From positions 2,078,264 through 2,100,235 of the forward strand of contig BFEA01000200.1 in assembly GCA_003427395.1 (NCBI GenBank): DNA of 21,972 nucleotides, given 5' to 3'. Numbering within the stretch: the stretch's first letter is position 1; each line of letters starts with the position of its first letter. Position numbers and translations under genes: made by a program. This DNA is from Chara braunii. Taxonomy: Eukaryota > Streptophyta > Charophyceae > Charales > Characeae. Of the stretch, positions 1 through 7,135 are shown piece by piece. The notes beneath the pieces were generated by a model. It was not told the origin of the DNA and did not search any database. It saw only the letters and a list, made by a program, of their open reading frames with translations.

Positions 1-508
1 AGGAGAAGAAGATGAGGGGGAGGCGGGGGAGGAGAGAAGAAGAAGAAGAAGAAGAAGAAGAAGAAGAAGAAGAAGAAGAAGAAGAAGAAGAAGAAAAAGG
101 GAGTAATTTTCTTTTTTTTTTCTTACCTGTCGTTTATCTCGCGACCTATCGTTGACGAATGGAAAAAAAAAAAAAAAGTCGGAAGAGGAGGAGGAGGAGA
201 GAAGAAGAAGAAGACGAAGAAGAAGAAGAAGAAGAAGATGGGCGGAAGAGGAGGAGGAGGAGAGAAGAGGAAGGAGAAGAAGTTCAGGGGGAGGCGGGGG
301 AAGAAAGAAGAAGAAGAAGAAGAAGAAGGGAGCAAATTTTTTTTTCTTTTCTTACTTGTCGTTTATCTCACGACCTATCGCTGACGAATGAAACAAAAAA
401 AAAAAAAAAAAAAAAAAAGATAGTCGGAAGAGGAGGAGGAGGAGAGAAGAAGAAGAAGAAGAAGGAGGAGGAGAAGAATGAGAGAAGAAGAAGAAGAAGA
501 AGAAGAAG
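1..508. repeat. Purine-rich GAA/GGA satellite-like tract
   Basis: The plus strand is almost entirely A and G, with long (GAA)n runs (for example 36-94), GGA runs and A homopolymers, interrupted by two T-rich islands. All frames are open for long stretches and translate to poly-E/K/R on one strand and poly-S/F/L on the other. These are low-complexity artefacts, not proteins. Homopurine/homopyrimidine DNA of this kind can form triplexes; that is general knowledge and not shown here. Confidence 0.9.
122..475. repeat. Imperfect tandem duplication, 229-bp period
   Basis: A non-simple island, CTTACCTGTCGTTTATCTCG, at 122 returns as CTTACTTGTCGTTTATCTCA at 351. In both copies it is followed by CGACCTATCG(T/C)TGACGAATG, an A homopolymer, GTCGGAAGAGGAGG and a GAA run. 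The spacing is 229 bp. The two copies differ by a few transitions and by the length of the homopolymers. It is a small tandem array of a compound unit, possibly the edge of a longer satellite left of the window. Confidence 0.85.
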
Positions 509-529
509 ATGATGAGAGGGGGACGAGAG

Positions 530-710
530 ACGGGCGACTCCACGACGCTGGCGACGGGCGACGGGCGACTCCACGAGGCTGGCTACGGGCGACATGCGGC
601 TCCACGACGACGGGGGAGTGTAGCTCCCAGGCGATGGCGACTAGCGGCTCCACGACGACGGGGGAGTGTAGCTCCTAGGCGACAACGTGCGGCTCCACGA
701 CGACGGGCGG
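530..710. repeat. GC-rich minisatellite, 45-48-bp units
   Basis: The block GCGGCTCCACGACGACGGG starts at 596, 644 and 689, giving periods of 48 and 45 bp. Two units continue with GGAGTGTAGCTCC(C/T)AGGCGA. Degenerate half units containing CGACTCCACGA precede them from about 535. The array is open in several frames and yields APRR-type repeat peptides, which I regard as spurious. Confidence 0.85.
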
Positions 711-747
711 TTGAACCACGAACTTCGGCGGCAGGGGAAAACCAAGG

Positions 748-801
748 CCCCGTTTGGACAGCCGATGCAGGCCACCTCAGCTAGTCGGCTGTTCAAACGG
801 G
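748..801. repeat. Hairpin, 17-bp arms
   Basis: CCCGTTTGGACAGCCGA at 748-764 is the reverse complement of TCGGCTGTTCAAACGGG at 785-801 apart from one base. A 20-base loop separates the arms. The start resembles the GC-rich ends of many plant miniature transposons, but I find no convincing target duplication. It may be a foldback remnant. Confidence 0.75.
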
Positions 802-826
802 TCCTCGTTCTCCCTCCAAAAATCAA

Positions 827-874
827 ACGGCCCTCTGGCCATCGATCATGGATGATCGACGGCCGGAGGACCGT
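827..874. repeat. Near-perfect 48-base palindrome
   Basis: The left arm 827-849 and right arm 852-874 are inverted copies of 23 bases with three differences, separated only by GG. The centre reads ATCGATCATGGATGATCGA. It lies 25 bases after the hairpin at 748-801. Both hairpins hold the word AAACGG followed by a CCTC block, so the two may be parts of one element. Confidence 0.8.
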
Positions 875-904
875 CACAATTTCAAAAAAAAAAGTTGGCC
901 TCAC

Positions 905-1112
905 GGGCCCGATGCGCCGTTTTTTAGGCCTGGTCGGACCCGGTAGGTCCTGGGGACGTCAAAAATGGCGATTCGGGGTCTGAACCCCCCCCTCGACAAG
1001 GTGTGCTGGCGGTGCCCGGCCCCCAACCGGTCCGCCCGCCCGGCCAGGCCGCCCGGGACCTCCCCGGGCAGGCGCTGGTCGGTCGGGCGACCCGGTTCCC
1101 TACTCAGCTATT
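905..1112. repeat. GC-rich hairpin block (possible element end)
   Basis: About 200 bases of high GC lie against AT-rich DNA. They hold many short inverted words, for example GCCCGG (1051-1056) with CCGGGC (1064-1069), and GGTC/GACC pairs. The block closes with CGACCCGGTTCCCTACTCAG. Its texture matches the hairpin-rich ends of the elements at 3439 and 14410, but no matching AT core is visible next to it. Assignment to that family is tentative. Confidence 0.35.
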
Positions 1113-2790
1113 TGTCCTTACCACATGTAGCTTATTTTTCACTAACTTAATTATACAAAAGATAAAAGATTGTAAACTATTCATGTATATAGTCTAAAAA
1201 AACTAACCTTAATCCAATAAGTAATTTTTTTAGCGTCTTGAAATTTTGACATTAATGTATTGCATACAAACATTTTTATATTCCCTCGGCTCATCGACGA
1301 AATAACTCCTCCTACCTCATATAATCAGTTTTTTATATTGATGAGCAGTTATTAAAAAAAGTTAAAAACCAGTCAATTATAATTCAATTCATGCTTACTT
1401 GTATAGACAACGTCAACACGATTCATTTATAAAATCTTCAAATAATGTTCAACAATCATGTCAAATTAGCGAGAAACATGGGGAATAAAAAATGATAAGC
1501 AAATTTATGAAGCATATAAGGTTACTCATAAAATGTCACTAAGTCTGTGCTTGTAAGTTTCGAGCGGAGACGAAAATTCATAGTAATAAAATAAATACGC
1601 GCAGCTAACTAAATGTCATAAACGTTGCGCGTACTCGAGTTTGGTTGGTGATGATTTCTATATGTACATTCTTACCACCAACGATAATGAGAAAAACTAC
1701 GATTTGATTCAGCTAATTTATGAATATCATCTCATTTTTTTCTAGCAAATCCTTGTTTTTTCGAAGTATCCTGTATTTCAACAGATAAAGATTCATCTAA
1801 ACTAATGTTTTTTTTTTGTCAAACGTCGTATATAAAATTTTTAAGAAAATATATATATATATTAAATGATACACTCGATATTTTATTAGACTCGTCTTTG
1901 ACCAAGTCGACTTTAAATAGGCTTATAAAGTTTTCTCCGTAAAATTTTGCGTGATCCATATTAACAAAAATATATATATATATGAATTTTATACAAGCTA
2001 TTTAATTACATAAAATATCAAACTTTGAATTATACGAAATTCAAATATTGATGATTAAAGAACCCTTGAGTCATATCAATCCTCATAGAGTGTCCTCCAC
2101 CAAAACGAATACGGTCAAATATCTCATCACAAACTTGTATTCATATTTGTTACTCCATTTCATTATAAAAAACACTATGTTAATTAAAAGAACGAAGTTA
2201 AAAAAAAAAAAAACTACAGAATCGTCAAATAGAAAAATTTTATACATCCGTTGTTTCTATTTTATTCCACTCGCTATGACTTTTATTTTCATACATTTAA
2301 AAAAATATATACATGGAAGCCCTATCTCTTCTTTATTTTTTTCCACCCGCCAATTATTCAGCTTAATCTTGTTTTTTTACATACTTTTTATATTTTTTCA
2401 TCTGTCTTTAGTATCTCTATATTCAAGTTTTTCTTGCAGTCATATTTTTTCTTATTTCCTATTCATTGTAGAGCGTCGTTTGCAACGTTGTATTCAAATT
2501 CTCTCATTCATTATGCTCCTCGAGTTTTTTAAATATATTTTATGTAAATTATCATATATATTTTTTGATATTATAAAAATTATTTTATATACACTAGATT
2601 TCTAATATTCGGGTTCAGCAGATTGAACGTCATAATGTTAAGTTTCTTTACACATTATTTTTTCCTTTAAAAATTTTATTTTTATTAAAAAAATATATTC
2701 TCGAGGGGGGTCCGAATTCTTGCGAAACCTTTCTTTCAGACCAATAATATTAAAAATATATATAATATATATGTATATATATTTTTTTTT
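1113..2790. other. AT-rich DNA without a recognisable gene
   Basis: Strongly AT-rich, with short (TA)n runs near 1848, 1970 and 2757. I see no repeat pairing, RNA gene or protein with recognisable motifs. Position 2048-2605 is open for 185 codons on the plus strand, but the translation is mostly F, L, I, S, K and Y from T-rich DNA. A second frame is open through 2251-2532 as well. This points to nucleotide skew rather than coding. Confidence 0.6.
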
Positions 2791-2965
2791 AATTTGGTAA
2801 AGAATTTCGATGTGACCCTCAGACAAAGGTTCTTTAGTTCATTTTACTTCATAACATTGTTTTTTTTCGGATTTTTCCAAGTTTTATTTTTTTAGGGGGG
2901 GGGTGGGACCTTCTCAGGTCCTTGCACAAGCTGGCTGCTCGGGACTCGGGCGGCCCGACTGGTAG
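2791..2965 (+). mobile_element. 3' fragment of the AT-core/GC-hairpin element (copy C)
   Basis: From AATTTGGTAAAGAATTTCGA the sequence follows the 3' part of the core at 3990-4085: AATTTGGTAAA, a GGATGTAG-like word, (G/C)AAA(T/G)GTT, TTTAGTT, CATAACAT, then TTTTTTTCGGATTTTT. It is followed by its own GC-rich end with the hairpin GGACCT (2906-2911)/AGGTCC (2916-2921) and inverted CGGGC/CCGA words. The 5' part is absent or unrecognisable. It abuts the left arm of the large inverted repeat. Confidence 0.6.
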
Positions 2966-2975
2966 CGTAGAAAAT

Positions 2976-3430
2976 TACATTTTAAATTTCAAATTTTTAT
3001 TCCATCTTCAAATGCCACTTCATTTGGAAAAATTTTCGTCTCACTTGAAAACTTTAATTCCAAAAATAGGGTATCCCTTCTTATTTGAACTCCATGCTAA
3101 AGATGGAATGAAAGCCCGGATGAGTTCATGAAATATTTTAATTGGACGTTCATTCTATGTAAGGATTTTTCAGCGTAAATACTTTTATCCAATCTAAATT
3201 GAAAAATATTTGTTGTAATAGAATAAAAGTTTAACTACGACATTTCATAAATTCGTCCAGACCTCTTCAACAAATAGGTATAGTTAAAAAGGGAAAACTC
3301 GTTTTTAGACAGAAACTTATCAAAGAAAACTGAAAATATTAAAATTTGACAAACATTAAAATGATATATATGAAGCATTTTTTTTAATGGAATATTTTTT
3401 TAACTTTTTTTTTTTTAGTATTTTTTTATT
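2976..3430 (+). repeat. Left arm of large inverted repeat
   Basis: This arm is the imperfect reverse complement of 4520-5345. The best stretch is 3070-3149 against 4799-4878: TATCCCTTCTTATTTGAACT, ATGCTA(A/G)AGATGGAATGAAAG and CATGAAATATTTTAATTGGA are shared. Similarity continues inward through TTTTTAGACAGAAACTT and ACAAACATT(A/G)(A/G)AATGATA to about 3420. The arms are diverged by roughly a tenth or more, so this is an old structure. It could be a foldback element or the long terminal repeats of a Mutator-like element; I cannot define its outer ends. Confidence 0.8.
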
Positions 3431-3438
3431 GATGTATG
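3431..3438. repeat. 8-bp target site duplication, left
   Basis: GATGTATG directly precedes CAGGGTTAC. The same eight bases follow GTAACCCTG at 4223-4230. Confidence 0.9.
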
Positions 3439-4222
3439 CAGGGTTACCTGACCGAACGTTCAGGGGCCCCCGGGCTGGCCCCCGAACGTTCCGGCGTTCG
3501 GGGTCTAGTTCAGGGGCCGAACACCTCTAGGTTCGGCCCCCTCCAAAAAACAATTCGGAGCCTAAAAATGATTTTTTTTTTCTGAATGTTTTTTTGAGAG
3601 TTCTCTATGATGTAACCTACACGCCTATAAATTTTGAAGCCATTATGCTAAGTTAAAAAAAACATTAAAAATCGTCAAAGATGGGGGTGTCAAAACGTGC
3701 TCGCCCACTCACTATTTTATTTTTTTCACTTTTAACTTTTTGTGTTTACTTTATTTCGGGACCTAAAAAAAATTATTATTTTTTGAAAACATTTTAATGA
3801 GTTATTGATTATGTAAACTACAGATCCTTAAATTTTCAGGGCATTTGTCAATGTCAAAAAATAATTAAAAATCGGCAAAGATGGCGGTGTCGAAAAGGTG
3901 CTGGCACACTCACTCATTTTAATTCTCTTTTTATTTTTTTATTTTTTTATTTTTTTATCATGGTGTTTATTTTCTGTATTTGATTTTTAATTCAAATTTG
4001 GTAAATTATTTGGATGTAGTGGCTAGGCAAATGTTGTTTAGTTTATATTTCACCATAACATGTTTTTGTTTCGGAATTTTTTGAAAATGTTTTTTTTTTT
4101 TTTTTTTGCCGCGTTCGGCTTGAACGGCCGAACGCCTTCCGAAGGGGTCCCGTACGTTCGGGCCTTCAGGTTCGGGCGTTCAGGTTCAGGCGTTCGGCCC
4201 ATCCCGAACGCCAGTAACCCTG
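3439..4222 (+). mobile_element. hAT-like non-autonomous transposon, 784 bp (copy A)
   Basis: The ends are inverted (CAGGGTTACC and ACTGGCGTTCGG-type; outermost CAGGGTTAC/GTAACCCTG) and are flanked by an exact 8-bp direct duplication, the signature of the hAT superfamily. The first ~105 and last ~115 bases are GC-rich and full of CGTTCGG/CCGAACG words arranged as hairpins: 3480-3488/3495-3503, 3513-3522/3531-3540, 4111-4119/4127-4135 and 4189-4197/4204-4212, all perfect. Between them lies an AT-rich core of about 560 bp. The core has two similar halves, each with AAAAATCG(T/G)CAAAGATG, a GTGTC word and CACTCACT. There is no transposase, so it would depend on an autonomous partner. It sits at the inner end of the left arm of the large inverted repeat. 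Confidence 0.9.
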
Positions 4223-4230
4223 GATGTATG
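4223..4230. repeat. 8-bp target site duplication, right
   Basis: GATGTATG directly follows the element end GTAACCCTG and matches 3431-3438 exactly. Confidence 0.9.
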
Positions 4231-4510
4231 TATATATTAATTGATTAATGAATATATGTTAATTAATTGATTAATTGATTGATTGATTAGTTAAGTGATT
4301 ATTTAATTTATTATTTAATTACTTAATTCAATCTTATGGTTGATTGGTTGATTCGTTAATTAGCAAATTATACATTGTTCAATTAATTGATTGATAGATT
4401 GATCACATATACATATACAGACATGCATGTGCGAGTAAGATTGTATTTGTCGATATGTGTGCGAGTGTGTCTGCGCGTGCATGTGTTTTTGTGATACAAT
4501 AGATAAATTC
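4231..4510. repeat. Loop of the large inverted repeat: TTGA/ATTA and GT-rich simple DNA
   Basis: Degenerate (ATTGATTA)n runs occupy about 4236-4400. GT-rich degenerate DNA (GTGTGCGAGTGTGTCTGCG) follows at 4425-4490. Nothing coding is visible. Similar TTGATTGATT runs recur near 5725 and 6715. Confidence 0.75.
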
Positions 4511-4895
4511 TTACAAGAAATGAAAGATTAAAAAACATTATAATTAAAAAAAAATCCTTCATATTAAAAAATTATCATTCCAATGTTTGTTTAATTATAA
4601 AATTTTGTAGTTTTATTTGACAAGTTTCTGTCTAAAAATTAATTTCCCTTACAACTACATTTATTTATTAAAGATAAAATGAAAATTAAAACGAGTTTAT
4701 AAAATATTTTTATTAAACTTTCATTATTCTTTAAGAAATATATCCTAACTTAGATTGAATTCCCCTATTTATGACTAAAAATTCATATATAGAATAACAG
4801 TCCAATTAAAATATTTCATGAGCTCGTTAATACTTTCATTCCATCTCTAGCATATAGTTCAAATAAGAAGGGATACTCCATTATTGGAAGGAAAG

Positions 4896-4903
4896 TTCTC
4901 AAG
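4896..4903. repeat. 8-bp target site duplication, left
   Basis: TTCTCAAG precedes TTGCGTAGCAC. It matches TTCTTAAG at 5270-5277 with one transition. Confidence 0.75.
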
Positions 4904-5269
4904 TTGCGTAGCACCGTGTTCGCGTTCGGAGGTGAACGTGAACATGTTCGCCCGAACGCGAACAAGCGTCCAAAACCCTTTGAACGCGAATATAAAAAAA
5001 TATTTTAAAAAATATATATATACTTTATGAAAAATTGAGAAACAACTATACATTATGTAACATATTAATACAAGCAACTTTTGCCTTGGAGTCATGTTCA
5101 AATTTGTAGCCAATCATGAGTTAAAAATCAAAAACCAAAAAACATTTTTATTTTATTTTTACGAAAAAAACTACGTTCGCCCGAACATGTTCGTGAGTTG
5201 TTCCTGCGAATGCGCGAACACATTTGCGCGAACGTGAAGAGGCGCGAATACGTTTGTCGTGCTACGCAA
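4904..5269. mobile_element. 366-bp MITE with inverted ends TTGCGTAGCACG
   Basis: The left end TTGCGTAGCAC is the exact inverse of the right end GTGCTACGCAA. It is flanked by an 8-bp duplication with one difference. Both subterminal regions are dense in GTTCGC, GCGAAC and CCGAAC words, and TTCGCCCGAAC occurs in both. The 180-bp middle is AT-rich. The 8-bp duplication and motif-rich ends suggest a hAT-like non-autonomous element, a different family from 3439-4222. The left arm of the large inverted repeat shows the empty site (CTTGAAAAC, about 3043-3051), which confirms the boundaries independently. Confidence 0.85.
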
Positions 5270-5277
5270 TTCTTAAG
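5270..5277. repeat. 8-bp target site duplication, right
   Basis: TTCTTAAG follows GTGCTACGCAA. One base differs from the left copy. Confidence 0.75.
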
Positions 5278-5345
5278 TAAGACGACAAATTTAAAAGTGG
5301 AATTACATTTTTTTAAATATAATAAAAAATTAAAATTTTGAATTT

Positions 5346-5774
5346 ATTTTTTTTACAAAATTATTATTTAGTTCTGAGAATTTTATTTTTTTTTAGTGAG
5401 TGTACGTGCGTAGTATCTGCGTATGTGTTTGTGTGATTGTTTGTGAGTTTTAGCAGGTTCGTGTATGTGTGAATGCATATGTGTACTATGTGTCAGTATG
5501 TTTATGCATATATGTGTTCTTATCTTTGCTATTCACAACTTGAATATGCCCGACTGTTTCATTGACAAAATGACCCATTTTATGTCGAGTTGTGTAAAAC
5601 ATGACAACACAAATATCCAAGAAATCGAATGAAACATCATGACATATACAATTTTTTATTTTTATTTTATAATGAACATAACATTACATACACAAACACA
5701 CACAATTGATAAAATAATTTATTTGATTCAGTAATTGATTGATTAATTGACAAGTAAAAAAAATGAGAAAACTA
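5346..5774. other. AT-rich spacer with GT-rich degenerate tract
   Basis: Positions 5395-5520 are a degenerate GT-rich tract (GTGTATGTGTG, GTGTTTGTGTG words). The rest is plain AT-rich DNA with a TTGATTGATTAATTGA run near 5735. No gene is seen. Confidence 0.6.
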
Positions 5775-5938
5775 CGGCGCAGTCAGCGATTGAGTTTGTA
5801 ATTGCACTTGAGGCAAAAGGGCCGGTAATGTTCAATGTATATGACCTACGTTTCGGGTCCAGTGGGGTCGCGTGGGGGTGTGTTGTATTCGCGGGATTGC
5901 CTGAAGTGCAATTACAAACTGTTTTCGTGACTGCGCCG
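5775..5938. mobile_element. Small foldback element with 42-bp inverted arms
   Basis: The left arm 5775-5816 starts CGGCGCAGTCA and ends TTTGTAATTGCACTTGAGGCAA. The right arm 5897-5938 is its reverse complement, with differences mainly in an eight-base patch. The 80-base GC-rich middle has no recognisable gene. Both flanks may extend the match to AACT(A/T)CGG. I cannot define a target duplication, so the superfamily is open. A 67-codon reading frame that crosses it is a by-product of the palindrome. Confidence 0.8.
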
Positions 5939-6165
5939 AAGTTATCCTAAAAAAAATATAACGTTAAAAAAAATTATCGAAACTATTTGATTTTTTTTTT
6001 ACTTCAATAACATTTTTTATATCATAAAGGCATGAAATTAAGAAAAATAATAAAGAAGTAATAAGTTAAAAAAAAAATGAACAAACAAAATTGAAGTTTG
6101 AAATTAGCCTATCACATGATTGTTCGGTTCGGTTAGAACAAAACAGACCAACAGTCGAACTCATT

Positions 6166-6166
<1 letters not shown>

Positions 6167-6224
<58 letters not shown>

Positions 6225-6229
6225 CTCCT

Positions 6230-6281
<52 letters not shown>

Positions 6282-6343
6282 TCGCTCGCACGAACGAACG
6301 AGCGAACGAGCCAACGAGCGAACGAGCGAGCGAGCGCGCCCAC
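6167..6343. repeat. Compound microsatellite (CT)n-(CG)n-(CTCG)n-(ACGA)n
   Basis: CT repeats run 6167-6220 and, after an interruption, 6242-6268. (CG)6 follows at 6269-6280, then CTCGCTCG, then a degenerate (CGAA)/(CGAG) array to about 6343. The series looks like stepwise expansion of point-mutated units. Reading frames here give poly-LS, poly-RE and RANE repeats and are spurious. Confidence 0.95.
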
Positions 6344-6590
6344 GTAAGCATGTGTTTTTCTGTGTATTTGTGTGTATGTGTGTGCTGTCATATTCGCTAT
6401 ACAAAACTCCACATAAAAAAAATATTTACGTGGTAAGAACGATTCGTAGAACTCTCACCGACTTATAAGGACGTTGAACCCCGATACTCTGGTCATGATG
6501 CCTTTAACTCATATATTACGACTTACCACACCGCCAAGAGTTAGTGGTATTCGTTAGAAAAATTGTCAACTTTACTTTGTGTGTGTGTTT

Positions 6591-6632
<42 letters not shown>

Positions 6633-7054
6633 AAGCGCACGCATACGAGCAATCAATTAATTCATATCGGCGAGCACAGTCAATCAACCAATTAATGAAT
6701 GCATGTCTTTGATTTATTCATTGATTGATTGATAACAAACGAAGTAGAAAATACAAAACCTTCGAAAAAAAAATTAAAAAAAAAAATGGGGGGGGAATCT
6801 CGTATTATTTTCCTCTCCTTTCTTCTTTTTTCGTTTTATTTTTTTTTATGATCTGGATCATATAGAATTTTTAGGGTGATGGTCCATAAGCAGGAAAACG
6901 TGCTCCTAAAAAAAAAAAAAAAAAGACAAAATTGAGTCCTCAAACCGGGTTTGGCGAGTTCCTAACTTAGGGGCAGTCGTGAGTCGACGTTTGAGTTGCA
7001 GCCCTGAATATTCGCGGGGGGCGGGAGGGCAGATCCTCCTAAACATTCGGCTCA
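6344..7054. repeat. Spacer with (GT)n and homopolymers; no gene seen
   Basis: (GT)n spans 6578-6631. TTGATTGATTG words lie near 6718-6732. Homopolymer A, G and T tracts lie at 6760-6855 and 6908-6924. No coding motif or pairing structure stands out. A GC-rich patch at 7005-7035 contains GGGGGGCGGGAGGGC. Confidence 0.7.
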
Positions 7055-7135
7055 TTAACACTATATATCGTCAAAAAGAATTGCTCGGTAAACCGTCCGT
7101 TGAGAGGGATAAAATGACAACAAACGAGTGGTTGT
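7055..7135 (+). repeat. Dispersed coding-like motif, copy 1
   Basis: CGTCAAAAAGAATTGCTCGGTAAACCG and the following GACAACAAACGAGTGGTTGTG recur at 13770-13856 and 21885-21972 in the same orientation. In all three, the frame after a shared TAA reads T-(V/I)-x and then D-N-K-R-(E/V/G). Here that frame contains two stops before DNKR. The conservation of AC(C/A)...GACAACAAACGAG at three places suggests the start of a mobile element or multi-copy gene family. Confidence 0.7.

Larger units (their letters stand above)
4520..5345 (-). repeat. Right arm of large inverted repeat (interrupted)
   Basis: This is the reverse-complement partner of 2976-3430. It is longer because a 366-bp element is inserted at 4904-5269. 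Without that insert and its duplication the arm is about 450 bp, matching the left arm. The outer part, TTTAAAAGTGGAATTACATT at 5290-5309, corresponds to the GCCACTTCATTTGG region of the left arm. Confidence 0.8.

Noticed and set aside
123-784. Many open frames with poly-E, poly-R, poly-S and APRR repeats
   Set aside because: They follow directly from GAA/GGA tracts and the 45-48-bp minisatellite and are open on both strands.
2048-2605. 185-codon open frame that might encode a multi-pass membrane protein
   Set aside because: The DNA is T-rich and purine-poor, which both removes stops and creates F, L, I and S. A second frame is open over 2251-2532. No motif, and no GC or codon signal distinct from the flanks.
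5747-5950. 67-codon open frame
   Set aside because: It spans the foldback element. Both ends are the same sequence in opposite orientation, so the peptide has no independent support.
6066-6468. Open frames with SLSLSL, RERERE and RANERT repeats
   Set aside because: Translations of the compound CT/CG/ACGA microsatellite.
122-6640. CRISPR-like array from repeated units
   Set aside because: No short palindromic repeats with regular unique spacers; all arrays are microsatellite, minisatellite or transposon derived.
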